Below, in pieces: positions 44,913-55,602 of a DNA stretch of 64,000 nt. Position numbers and translations under genes: made by a program. This DNA comes from Botrytis cinerea B05.10. Its lineage: Eukaryota > Ascomycota > Leotiomycetes > Helotiales > Sclerotiniaceae. The notes below the pieces were generated by a model. It ran no database searches. It was not told where the DNA came from and was given only the letters and a program-made list of their open reading frames with translations. The stretch lies in the NCBI RefSeq assembly GCF_000143535.2, contig NC_037315.1, positions 2,480,001-2,544,000 of the forward strand, in the 5' to 3' direction. How positions within the stretch are numbered: the stretch's first letter is position 1; the number at the start of each line of letters is the position of its first letter.

Positions 44913-46019
44913 TTATTCCGGAACAACATATTGCGGATCTATCGCTCTAGTGTTTGCCTTATAGATACTAATATCGTCCCACTCAATTCCCTCAAAGCAC
45001 CTTAGATTAATCGAGTGAATAGTTGGCCATCTTTCCCGCTGTGCTGGTGTCAACGATTCCCAAGTCTTGGGAGATTTGGATACTGCATTCATGTCTTTTT
45101 CGACATCGACAGTAATACCGCAAGTTGAGCAGAACCGAAATATGTTGTAAGCTTGACCAAATGAATATTCCGTCAAGTTCGATATGCCCGAGACAGATAC
45201 TTGGTCTCTCTTGGGGTAACAGATAGTGATGCCGAGCTACAGATGATTAGTTTGATATCAAAATGAATTGATGATAGAATACTTACCCGACAACAGATGC
45301 TGCAGTTACAGTCTTGTATATGTTCATGACGCTTGGGCAAGGGAGCTTGAGTCTTGAATGCAATCGTTACTGCACCACAATGACAACCACCTGTATAAAG
45401 CGTTTCGTTCTCGAACTTGGCTGGTGGCAATTCAGCAGTGTATGTGAGCGCAACATATTGTGGTTCACGATCAAGGCCATCATATCTGGTCATGGAATGT
45501 TAGAACTTTCTCTCCATTGAGAAAAACAACTGGATACGGCTTACTTATTCACTTTCAAGGACCATTGATCTACATCTTGGAGAGAATTGACCTAAGCAAT
45601 TGTTAGTTATCCACCGCTGTGACATGAATAAATACGTGCGAGATTCTTCTAACCTCTAACTTACATTGATACCAATGTCTCTTCCCGCTGGAGTGTTGTA
45701 GCGGAATCCTTGTATATTCGATCCACATGTTGGACAAAACTAAACCCATAAGCACCATTCTTGTAAGGTAGATGGTAGGCGGTGTTACCCTATGAGCCAT
45801 TGTACGTTGTCCGAAATGATAATCTTTCAAAGCCCCCTCTCCCTTGGTAATCTCGAAACAACCCTCGCCAGGAAATACCCACCGATATCCCTTTTTGAAG
45901 CAGATGCTGCAGTTGCATTGCGTAACAGTTGTTATTTCAGGCATCTTGATTGTGAATTTGAATGCACCGCAATGGCAGTTTCCATGGTAGGTTTTGAGTT
46001 CTGGTGTAATCTCCGACAT
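44913..46019 (-). CDS. Tandem GFA (glutathione-dependent formaldehyde-activating / CENP-V type) domain protein
   Basis: Five exons, 46019-45789, 45739-45665, 45591-45545, 45485-45287 and 45236-44913, give 291 aa with all phases agreeing; introns are 49, 73, 59 and 50 bp. Two complete zinc-binding GFA units lie in line. Unit 1 has CHC at 15-17, CNCSIC at 35-40 and FCPTC at 78-82. Unit 2 has CHC at 152-154, CNCSIC at 177-182 and FCSTC at 219-223. The linker VNSLQDVDQWSLKVNK joins them. An in-frame ATG at 46184 would add a Ser-rich N-terminus, but MSEITPELK fits the family start. GFA-fold proteins include glutathione-adduct enzymes and many fungal proteins of unknown substrate, so a carbon-sulfur lyase-like activity is only a guess. 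Two units in one chain suggests internal duplication. Confidence 0.88.
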
Positions 46020-46904
46020 GATGGGGCAATTCTTTGCAGATGGGGATGAAGAAAACGAAGATAGAAGAAATGAAGTGCGTGAAAGAGCTGAATGTAGCAA
46101 TTCAAAGATTAGCTTTGAGGTAGAGCAGCACTTTATATCAGCTGTATCTTTATATCGACAGAATTTTGTTGAATATGGAGACATGTCTCAATCCTACATT
46201 TGCGATAATCTCGGCTTCTCCATTTTCTATCTCATATTCCAAATCTTACCAAAGTCAGACATATCATATCAATGGATCTATATTCAACAAAACCTTTCCA
46301 GAAAAGGAACGGCGAAGTCAATTATCTCACATATGACTCATGCGCTCTGGTTCGACTTCTGTTGAGACCATACGCCGAAGTTTCAAGCCTTGCTTGCTAC
46401 CACGACGGGATGCACATTGAGGATTCAACAATGAAGCTCAACAGAAAACCAGATCGCGGTGCGGCAGGAAGAGCAAAACATGATGAGTAATCGTGATCAT
46501 ACATCCACCATCTCGGATAGTAATCAATGCGATGCCTCGGAGTATTGGCATATCTGGCTATCGGAACGTCGGTGTGTTGTCCAGCTTAAAAGGGAAACAA
46601 TAAGACCATCAACCAGCACCCATCTGTCCATCTGTCCATCTGTCCAACAAGAGTAAAGCCGCGCCAATATTCAGTTACGAGACGATACGAACAACGGTTC
46701 TCCGTGTTACATGCATTTGAAGATGTGGAGTTGGAACGGTTGAAACCTTGCTATGCATGTACGTACATACAGTGCAAGTGTGCATCGTATGATCTATCGT
46801 TTTGGGCGTGGGGCTGGGGCTCGGCCTCGGCCTCGGTCTTAAGGTTTCGGGCCCGGATCATGGCACGGGTAACACATTATATATTATATACTACCTGGAT
46901 ATAT

Positions 46905-46939
<35 letters not shown>

Positions 46940-48034
46940 GACGACGACGACGTCAACGATGACGATTCAGTGCCTGGGGCATGGGATGTGTTTGATCGCA
47001 TATCTGCAATACAGGTGCTTCGTGGAAGAACCCTATCACGCTTTTCAATGCCGCCTATGTCTCAGGCTATCTGTTCGTTTAGTTTGCTGCCTTCAACTCC
47101 TACACTCGTGGGCCGACACCTTTCGCTTGAGAAACAGAAACCTCTGAAAATCATCGGCAAAAGATCTCTAGCCATCAATATCAAGAGAAGCAGTATATCG
47201 ATGCTTCCTTCTCAAACGTTTTTTTGGACAGTGATTGGCAACCCCCCACTCAAGCTATCCATGTATGCCAGATACATCACCCCAACACGGACATGAGAAG
47301 TTCACCCGAGCATCGAGCATCCACGATACATGTTGGTAAACCGCTCGGAAAGAATCATCGATGTCGGCTCTGAGCATGAGATTGCATTCGTCGAAACAAG
47401 GAATTGCCGAAGGTAAGGATGTTATGTGCTCTATGACTAAATCCAAGGGATTAATCGCTTCGATGGACTGGTGAAATGCCCACTTCAGGACTGTCAAAAT
47501 GGATGTGCGCACGGTCTGTTCATCGTTGAACCATAATTTGCTATTTATTCCGCGAGGTTGTCGATATGAAAGCATCATGTCTGTTGCATACAAACCTATC
47601 AAGCCCCAGTCATGGCATACATGAAATATTGGGGTGCAGTTATACGCAGAAACGGACACTTTTGAAAAGTCCGAGGCTCCAATTTTGTGATCAAGCTGGC
47701 ACGCTGCATTTGCTAACCCCTTCAATCTTCATCCGCCCTCAATGCCGCACATCCAGATATTGTTCTTCCATCTTCCGCCTCCTGCTCTCCCTGGATGGAG
47801 TCGAGCTATGATGACTACTTAAGGGAGGGCCTTGGCTTGGTTCTTTTGTCAATATCAAGATCAATCAATTTCACATTAGACCAAGCGGGTGATCGACACT
47901 CGATAGTCTATTTTAGCTTTTGTATTAGCTCATAAAATTGATCGCTGCTATCCGAGCTGCGCTCATATATATATATATATATCATCCCAGAGGAAAACTT
48001 GCCCACACGAGGAATACACAAAATTAATTCGAGA
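46020..48034. other. Long intergenic region with microsatellites
   Basis: 2 kb without a convincing gene. A hexanucleotide (ACGACC)n followed by (GAC)n lies at 46905-46952, a G+C-rich GGCTCGGCCTCGG run at about 46812-46842, and (AT)n at 47965-47982 just upstream of the monooxygenase gene. Frames across 46.7-47.3 kb exist only because the repeats lack stops. A 156-codon minus-strand frame (47255-47725) lacks an early ATG and a family match; left open. Confidence 0.5.
46905..46952. repeat. (ACGACC)n / (GAC)n microsatellite
   Basis: About 48 bp of tandem CGACCA units changing to CGA units at the right end. Confidence 0.9.
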
Positions 48035-50009
48035 ATGAAGGTCATTGTCGTTGGAGCAGGAATCGGTGGTCTCGCGGCTGCAATTGGTCTTAGAAGAGCC
48101 GGCCATGAAGTTTTGGTACGAACAATTATTTTCCTAGTGCATTGTCGATCTATAAAGTTTCATAATCTCGTGACAAATAATTTCAGTACTAACAAACACA
48201 CAAGATTTTCGACAAATCTTCTCTGTCTCATGAAGTTGGCGCGGCTATCAGTGAGCACTTCATTCATCCCATCAATAATTTATTCAAATATTAATACATT
48301 CTAGACGTTCAACCCAATGCAGCTCGAGTCCTCGCTAAATGGGGCTTCGACTTCAAAAGAGCACGTCTAGTTGATGCTAAGTCTATAACCGTTACTTCGG
48401 GGGATGAACTACTTGATACCCACGAGATAGAGTGTTCGAATATGGAAGAAAAATACGGATTCGATTTTTTCTATAGTCATAGAGTTGATTTACACTCAGA
48501 ATTAATGTTGCTTGCCACAGGAGAAGAAGGACAGGGAAAACCAGCCATGATTCGCAACAAATGCGAAGTTGTTGATTATGTATTGATATATCCGAACTCT
48601 TCTATGAAATATGCTAAAGTTCATCACAGGATACCATAAATGGATCAGTAACTCTCGCTAATGGAACCATCATGACAGCAGATTTAATTGTCGGTGCTGA
48701 TGGTGTTCATTCCTCGGCAGTGGAAAAAATCGTCGGATATAAGAACCCAGCAATTCCAACAGGTATATCCTGTTTTCGAACCCTGATACCTGTTCAAGAG
48801 CTTCGAGATGATCCTGAATGTGCAGTTTTCATGGAAAAAATGGAAGGAAAACTTCGTATGTTCGCCTGGCCCAAACATAAGCATCAGAAGGTTGTTTGGT
48901 ATCCCTGTAGAGAGTATGTTATATGTTTACCTTTTTGCCACTTTATTTTCAATACTTACACTATACTTAGGAATGAAGTACTCAATATCGCAGTCTTTTG
49001 TTCTGATAAAGAGGATCTTGACCCCTCACACGGTAAGTTTCGCTTCCTTCAGCCATTACATCATGTGTCAACAAACTAAATCGTTATTTTAGATTGGAAT
49101 AATTGTATTCTAACCGAAGTCCTTCTCAATGAACTCAAAGATTGTCATCCTACACTTCGCCATTTATTAGCAAAGACAAAAGATGTCAGACTCTGGGAAC
49201 TTCTTTTCAGAGCCCCTCTTCCTTCTTGGCATCAAGGAAAACTCGTAATCTTAGGCGATGCTGCACACCCTATGTTACCTTGTACGTATTTTCTACCTTT
49301 TCCCCCCTTATAATTTATCTCTATCTTCATTCTCATTTCAATTTCCAACCCCAAACTTTAATCATTCATACTAACACACCTCTCCCTAATAGTCCAAGGC
49401 CAAGCCGGCGCTCAAGCCATAGAAGATGGTTGCGCCCTCGGCATCCTATTTTCCAATCTCCCGGAAGGTACCATCACAGAAGAAACCATCTCAGCCCGTC
49501 TTTCGAGTTTCGAAAAAATCAGAAGAAACCACGCAAGCGCCACACAATTGATTTCAAACGGAGGATACTATCAATCAGATGAAGAGAGGAATAGTGCTAA
49601 GATATATATGGAGGAGGGTCAAGCTGTACCTTGTAAGTCTCTCTGGATTTCTATTCCCCCACTCCCTTGAGTTTTCGGCGTTGCGTTAGCAGGATGAGGA
49701 TTGGAGGAGAGTTGAATGTAAAATCTAGAGTTTGGTGATAGATCTAGAAATGCCAAGTTGTGAAATAACATGCAAATGAGATCAAAGAACAGACCAAGCT
49801 AACCGCGCTCTGCACCAACAGTAACACCCGAAGACTATCAAGAATTCTTCTATAGTTACGATGTCGCGAAACTTTGCAAGAAAGAATTAGAGAGACTTAC
49901 TCAACCCTTCGGAAGTGGCATCTCCGATGCATCGAATTCTGGTTGGGAGAAGGAGAATATGGGAAAGGTTCCTGGGAATTCTAATGAGAGAGTTGCTGTG
50001 GGGGCTTGA
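48035..50009 (+). CDS. FAD-dependent monooxygenase, salicylate hydroxylase type
   Basis: Eight exons give 454 aa: 48035-48115, 48205-48250, 48305-48579, 48630-48913, 48971-49032, 49093-49281, 49393-49632, 49822-50009. All phases agree. The start ATG directly gives MKVIVVGAGIGGLAAAIGL, the dinucleotide-binding GxGxxG (G7-G12). The DG motif is at 156-159 (GADGVHSSAV), and the GD motif LVILGDAAHPM has G304-D305, followed by QGQAGAQAIEDG. This is the class A flavoprotein hydroxylase plan: FAD plus NAD(P)H, hydroxylating an aromatic or related substrate. Relatives include salicylate hydroxylases and enzymes of secondary metabolism; the substrate here is unknown. No biosynthetic cluster surrounds it. 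The last intron (189 bp) is longer than the rest. Confidence 0.9.
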
Positions 50010-51189
50010 TTTGTGAGGGGAATTGTTTCGATAATTTTATTTCTTGAATATTCATTCAAGAAATAATAACACCGATAATGTAACTTGCTAGAAATCTAAA
50101 TTTGAAATACCCTAGGCGAGAGAAAAAGTTTAAATTGTTATTATTCATCTTTATTTTGTCTTTGTATATAAAATTCATTTGTTTAGACTCTAGATATACT
50201 ATCTATAAAGCTCTCTCTTTCTTGATTCTTTATTTGTAGTTCTAATACTCAATATTGCAAACCTTGAGAATCACAGTATAAGAAACCATCAATATGGACA
50301 AACAGCTTACTCTATATATTCGCCCAGGAAAACGAGGGAAGATTCCAGAAACTACCCATACAGTTGAGCGAAGAATACCAAGATTTAAGAAACAGCACGT
50401 AAGATCTTCTTGATAAAGAACTAGTACATGTTATAGAAATTCTCAAGAATTGGAGATTAGTATTTGTGCTGAAGTTGTCAGTACTAGTGTGGATGTGAAG
50501 AACTGGATTTGTCAATGTTGGGATGACTATAGAAGAGGGGAGGAGGAATTAGTTCAAGGGTATGGGATGTGGAAGAGAAGAAGGAGCAGAGAAATGGTAA
50601 TCGGGTTCTCGATAAATAAATGTGTTTAGTATAATGCATGGGAAGTGTTCGATGAATCGCTTTCGTTTGTTGCTCGGGTTCTAGAATATGCTTTCCTGTC
50701 GAAAATGGATGGTGGTCGAAGGAGGAGGATGTTTATTTTCTAATAAGAGTGTGGTTTTGGATGAATTCAATTTTGCAGACTGGGAATGATTGGATGTGAT
50801 ATATTTCGTAAATGGTGAGCAGCATTTTCACATTGAAAGGCGATATCTGAAAAAAAAAAAAAAAAAAAGTCAAGATTCATCGCTAAAAAAAAAACAACGC
50901 AAACGGTGATCGTACGTAGCTCGCGATATCTTTATATCTGGCTGGACCCTGCCAGATATCTTGAATGTTCAGTTCGATAACTCCTCCAACAATAATTATG
51001 CAAAGCCAAATGACTATCTCAAAATGATATGTTTCCTCCAATATCGTTATGTGTCTTCAAATAAGTCGGACTGCAGAGTAAATCAACTTCAAATACCGGC
51101 CATGTCCATAGACGTCCTGTGATGTTTTTGAGAATCAAAATCTCATTGACTACTTCTTTATCTTTCTCTTCTCATTCTGACACATAACA
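50010..51189. other. Intergenic with poly(A) tract
   Basis: Holds the 3' region of the monooxygenase gene, a 19-A tract at 50850-50868, and no supported gene. Confidence 0.5.
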
Positions 51190-51724
51190 AGATTTAAAGT
51201 TTCCAAAAACCTCCATAGCCATATCCTCTTGATCTGCATGGGAGTAAACCAAATACACCTTTTTCACGGCAAAAGTTTCATCCAGTGGCATGGTACGGAA
51301 GAATTCTGATGCGTAAGAAACTTCTGCAGGCCATACATTCGCTCGTCTTTCTTGTGGAAGTCCCTCAGAAAAAAACTTTTCACGTCAATAGCAATATTTA
51401 TGGTAATTTCCCGCCGAGGTGGTCTTGCGTAAAGGGTCTCCTTTCATCCACATGATATCGTTGTCCACGTTATAATAAAATCGACGCGGAATATTGCACT
51501 TTTCTGTAAGTTGAGAAGAGATTGTGTAAACCTTGCTATGGCCATATTTTGGGAGTGCAATATGACGAGATTCTTGGCAGGTATGGAAAAGTCCATTCGG
51601 GTAGCAAGGTGAGGTAATTCGGTTCCTCCAAATTGTCAGGTTGCCTGCCATCTGATTCAACTCCAATTCCTTCACACCTGGGATCGAGTTGAAGGGTGCG
51701 ATAATACGGAATTGCGGAGAGTTT
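51190..51724 (-). pseudogene. Broken second 2EXR unit trailing the gene at 51725-52699
   Basis: Directly after the TGA of the neighbouring 2EXR gene the same frame continues as KLSAIPYYRTLQL, matching WEIAAVPESRVIQIE of the first unit with the TGA in place of the Trp codon. Homology then moves to another frame: LFHTCQESRHIALPKYGHSK matches LLEICRESRSIAMKYYKYS, and YYNVDNDIMWMKGDPL matches FYNTDLDTLWVRGNPL. A further frame change brings FAVKKVYLVYSHADQED, matching MEVEKVYIVYSSGECTDE, up to a stop near 51190. So there is one nonsense and at least two frame changes. It is a decayed tandem copy or a lost second domain. Confidence 0.7.
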
Positions 51725-52699
51725 TCAAACCGCTTGTCGTAGTTCCAGAGGAAGATTAGGGAAATTGTGGAATGTTTGGATGGGATTAAGAAGTCGAGTG
51801 TCCAGAATTGCCTCAACAGTAGGCATCTTCCACTCGGTCAAGGTCAAGCCATCTCGATCGTTCCTTTCTTTTAGCATATTCTGGATCCATTGGTTCCAGG
51901 GGAGATGTTGGGCACAGAATTTTATTTGTTCTGTTAAGAAATTTACTTGCTGCTCAATTTCATCTGTGCATTCCCCGGAAGAGTAAACAATGTAAACTTT
52001 TTCCACCTCCATTCTAGAAACCGCATAAAGTGTGCAAATGCTGATGTCCTGCGGTATGTTTCCCCACGGAGGTACGATCATATGATGTGCTTTGATTCCT
52101 GCAAAGTCAAGAGCAACGGAGCGAAAAAGATACGGCCCCAGTTCGGTAAAACGTCTCTGCCAGAATAGAACTTCTAGTGTCGTTTCGCCTGGTGAGTCAG
52201 TACTGGCGCATTGAAAAAGCGGATTCCCTCTGACCCACAGAGTGTCTAAATCTGTGTTGTAAAATAGAGGACGACCGAGGAAGTTGGAGTATTTGTAATA
52301 CTTCATGGCAATTGATCGCGATTCGCGGCAGATTTCAAGCAACGGTGTTGGTGAGCACTCCGTAGGACTCCAATGTAAAAGGTCATCATCATCGTCAGCA
52401 ATCGCAGCAGCAGCATGATGAATTATTCCCTGAGCATCTCGCTCACAAATAGTTTCAATTTGAATGACCCGGGACTCTGGGACAGCGGCAATCTCCCAAA
52501 TGTCGCGTTGTAGTTCGAGAGGCAATTTGGAAAAGAAGGTGAAATCTCCAGCACCAATGTCAAGTTGGGATTGAGATGAGCTTTGAAGGTCAACTTGAAC
52601 TAGGGATTGAAGTTGATCGCTAGTTTGGGGTTGATCTTGGACATCAGATTGATCATGGTTATCAGGCTGATTTTGAACTTGAGGCTGAACTTGTGACAT
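51725..52699 (-). CDS. 2EXR-domain protein
   Basis: One exon, ATG at 52699 (the frame is open further up but only from a GTG), 324 aa. After a Gln/Asp/Ser-rich, low-complexity N-terminus (about 1-60), the 2EXR domain begins at FTFFSKLPLELQRDIWEIA, then PLLEICRESRSIAMKYY and FYNTDLDTLWVRGNPLF, with a C-terminal MEVEKVYIVYSS. This domain is expanded in Leotiomycetes and has no established biochemical role. The C-terminus reads FPNLPLELRQAV and stops at TGA where a second domain would begin, so the encoded protein carries one full domain plus a stump of another. Its divergent neighbour (53422) encodes a relative. Confidence 0.8.
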   Translation of the reverse strand: MSQVQPQVQNQPDNHDQSDVQDQPQTSDQLQSLVQVDLQSSSQSQLDIGAGDFTFFSKLPLELQRDIWEIAAVPESRVIQIETICERDAQGIIHHAAAAIADDDDDLLHWSPTECSPTPLLEICRESRSIAMKYYKYSNFLGRPLFYNTDLDTLWVRGNPLFQCASTDSPGETTLEVLFWQRRFTELGPYLFRSVALDFAGIKAHHMIVPPWGNIPQDISICTLYAVSRMEVEKVYIVYSSGECTDEIEQQVNFLTEQIKFCAQHLPWNQWIQNMLKERNDRDGLTLTEWKMPTVEAILDTRLLNPIQTFHNFPNLPLELRQAV

Positions 52700-53421
52700 G
52701 GTAGACGCTGGTTTTATTATCGATCTTGTTCTCTTCGTTGAATGCCAGTAATTTGTGAGAAGCCTTGTCTGCACAACGAATCAAATGTATTGAAAAGTTC
52801 CCAAGATTCTTGAATGAAGAAGGTATTTGTTCTTATTGATCATCAGCCTTGGCTTGATTCTGACTGTATGGAATTCAACGTTAATGGAATCTGTTTGTTG
52901 TTGGTTTTATGTTTCTGAGAGAGCGGTAATTGATAGGAGAAGTATTTGAAAATTAAGGTGTATTAACTAAGCGGGTGATTTGATGTAACAGTATCTTGAC
53001 ACACTAGCACTGAGCAGGTTTCGAGTTTTTCGCTTCCTCACCAATCATCAGATCACTCCAAAGTACAACCTTACATTCATGGCTTGAAGTTTTATTGAAT
53101 TGGAGGCTTGAATTGATGTTTATTCTCAATCATCAATGACAAGATTAATAAAGAGTTATCTAAACTTCACAATCAAGATCTGATAATGACCTCAACCAAA
53201 AAAACACAGAAAGATATCTTAGATTCACTACATAGAAGTCAAATGTTGCTCAGGTGAATTTTTACTTAGTAGTTCGATCATATTATACCAAATTCTCTAA
53301 AGTCTTGAGTAGGAAAGCTAAAACACCTCAGAATATCCACAAGACTCCTTAATAAAAGAATATTTTCAACTACCTCCAAGAAAACCCGAAGTTCAATTGA
53401 TAGATTTACAGAAAAATCAAC
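52700..53421. other. Divergent intergenic region between two 2EXR genes
   Basis: 722 bp shared by two outward-facing relatives. No TATA box stands out and no open frame of note was seen. Confidence 0.5.
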
Positions 53422-54291
53422 ATGGCTTTTGATTCCGCGAAGATACGTCGCCATGCCTATAGATGTGCAAAAATTACAGCTTATACCATAGGTGCTATTG
53501 TTTGTAGCGGAGCAATTGCAGCACTCTACATCGGCTATCTGAGCTCAATAGCCCACCATGGAATCAAATCTAGCATCAGAGAAGCAAGATTCCGGAAATC
53601 AATCAAGAGTTCTAGCCCTAAAAGGTTCCGCTCCTTCACAAAGTTCAATTCATTACCCAAAGAACTACAATTAGCAATCTGGAAGCTCGCACTCCAGAAC
53701 ATCGACCCTCGAGTAGTTAAGCTCCAATTGTATTGGTGGAAAGAGAAAGCCCTCCAGTCGGGAACCCAAAACTTCTTGGGCTCTACTCTTACTGCACGCC
53801 AGAAATATACAGCCAATATTCCTGCGTTGCTTCACACCAGTCATGATTCAAGAGAAATCGCCCAAATGAAATTTAAACTTAGTTTTGGGGAATTGTTGCA
53901 AGGACGGCCCGTTTACTTCGATATTGAGGGAGATACCCTTTGGGTTGTGGGAGGACAACAGCACTGTAAAATATTTCCACTTCGACTGTTGGGCATGGAT
54001 GGCTTTCGAAACTTGATCATCACACCTTCACGAAGTACTCTTCGCATTGATGCTCCAGCTACATCGATTGAACCGCTACAAGAGTGGATCGATCAACTGG
54101 TTTCACGCTCAAGAGGGGTAGATATACGCATTCAAATCGTGATCGAGGAGAAGGATAGACTTGATCATCTTTTCAATAGTACGAATGCTGAACGTTTATT
54201 CCGTGCAGTGCAAGGTCTCGGCATACGTGAGTTTCACCCTCTCGTACAAGTAGTCCATAGAGATAGATTGGACTTTGGAGGAGGACTTTAG
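53422..54291 (+). CDS. 2EXR-domain protein with N-terminal membrane anchor
   Basis: One exon, 289 aa, ATG in good context (CAACATGG). Residues about 15-42 (ITAYTIGAIVCSGAIAALYI) form one hydrophobic segment preceded by Arg/Lys, probably a signal anchor, followed by a basic linker. The 2EXR domain starts with FTKFNSLPKELQLAIWKLAL, then IPALLHTSHDSREIAQMKF and VYFDIEGDTLWVVGG. Same family as the gene at 51725-52699, from which it faces away; the pair may stem from a local duplication followed by divergence. The membrane anchor is the main difference. Function unknown. Confidence 0.8.
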   Translation: MAFDSAKIRRHAYRCAKITAYTIGAIVCSGAIAALYIGYLSSIAHHGIKSSIREARFRKSIKSSSPKRFRSFTKFNSLPKELQLAIWKLALQNIDPRVVKLQLYWWKEKALQSGTQNFLGSTLTARQKYTANIPALLHTSHDSREIAQMKFKLSFGELLQGRPVYFDIEGDTLWVVGGQQHCKIFPLRLLGMDGFRNLIITPSRSTLRIDAPATSIEPLQEWIDQLVSRSRGVDIRIQIVIEEKDRLDHLFNSTNAERLFRAVQGLGIREFHPLVQVVHRDRLDFGGGL

Positions 54292-55602
54292 TAAGTACGC
54301 TGTTCTCCTAAAGACGTACACCATCACTAACTGACAATCGTTTAAGACGGAAGTAGATATCATGCATAAAGTGGCGATTCTCATATAAAGAGATATCGGA
54401 AACGGAAACTCCAATACATACAGAGGGATATGAATACATTCTCGATGATTTTTCACTTGACTAGTCATCTGGGCGAGAATCTCTATTTGTGTGGTTCCAT
54501 GAGGTAGCATTTACTTATTTCCTTCTCAACATTTATTCTTCTATAAATAGACAGAGACCACTCACACAATCATCCTATTTAACTGCAGGTCCAAACATCA
54601 AAAATATTGTGACTCGTTGTCGAGGGAGATCGTGAAGAATCCGACATATATTCTGGACAGGCAGGGACTTTAGACGTGCAATACCCATTCCTCAAATCAC
54701 GATAAGTATATATATGGCTCATTGAACAGTTCAGAATAGCCAAGGTCTTGGTATAATCGCGACTAGTGTCTCCGTCAATGGGTGTGTGATAACGTGGTAT
54801 GAGATTTCAATATTGATCTTTCAGAGAGGTTTCAAGGTCCTAATGGGCTGATTATTCGAGGAGAAGTTGTATGATAGAAATGAATTTCGAGGATGAGAAT
54901 TGACGTGAGAATTGAAGATGTGAGATCAGATCAAAACAATTTATATTGATGAAGATTGCTGTGTCGGAAGCTCGGGGTTAGTTAGGTCAAATGTGGCTTA
55001 CTAATTAGCTCGCTCACGGGGGTTGACTTTAACCTCCATTTTGAGACAAACTCCTTTGATATCGCTGCAAAAGATATTGGGTATTCCGTCTTGCGGGTGG
55101 ATCAAAGATATGTATCATCCAGGTATGGCTGTACGAAGTATCAACGCATCCGACGTATATCCAGCCACTCACAACCCTGAAATGCTTGGAGGAACAAGCC
55201 ATAAGCCTTAAAAACTTAAGGGGTATCTTATGGTTGCTTGGCCACCACACGTGGTGCTGGACTTGGAAGATTATGTCAAGCGCTGAGAGTGACAAGCTTT
55301 TGGCAATAATTTCTGCGAATCAAACTGTTTCTCCTGCCAGCGATCTTTACCAAGATGTCCCTTCGGATGTTTTGTTTTATGACAAAGCTAGATCGCTTTA
55401 CAATCTGGTAGTATCAGGGGTGATCTCTGCACTGAGTTGTTGTGGAGAATCCTTGCAAAGGGATAGAAAAAAGCATGTAAGGGCGCCATTTTTGTCAGCG
55501 AGCGTGAAGTCTCATCAGGTTAAATACCGAGATTTTAAGTATAAAAACCCCGATGTTCCCGGGGGGGAGGTGTTTGATGCTTCAAGCTTGTCTTTCCTCA
55601 GA
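54292..55602. other. Intergenic / promoter of the FAD oxidase
   Basis: 1.3 kb. The plus-strand frame upstream of 55603 is open from a TTG at 55186 but reads unlike protein-family sequence and precedes a clear TATA box (55540-55546), so it is judged untranslated. Nothing else was recognised. Confidence 0.5.
55540..55546 (+). promoter_or_regulatory. TATA box of the FAD oxidase gene
   Basis: TATAAAA, 57 bp upstream of the ATG at 55603. It supports that ATG, and the signal peptide it encodes, against a longer upstream start. Confidence 0.55.

Noticed and set aside
46704..47296. Overlapping plus-strand frames of 147 and 164 codons
   Set aside because: Kept open by the stop-free (ACGACC)n and GGCTCGG repeats; composition is repeat-driven and no family is recognised.
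47255..47725. Minus-strand frame of 156 codons
   Set aside because: Begins at TTG, lacks an early ATG, no family match; it reads somewhat like protein, so it is left open but not annotated.
55186..55602. Upstream extension of the FAD oxidase frame
   Set aside because: A TATA box at 55540 and a signal peptide starting at 55603 indicate that the upstream part is not translated.
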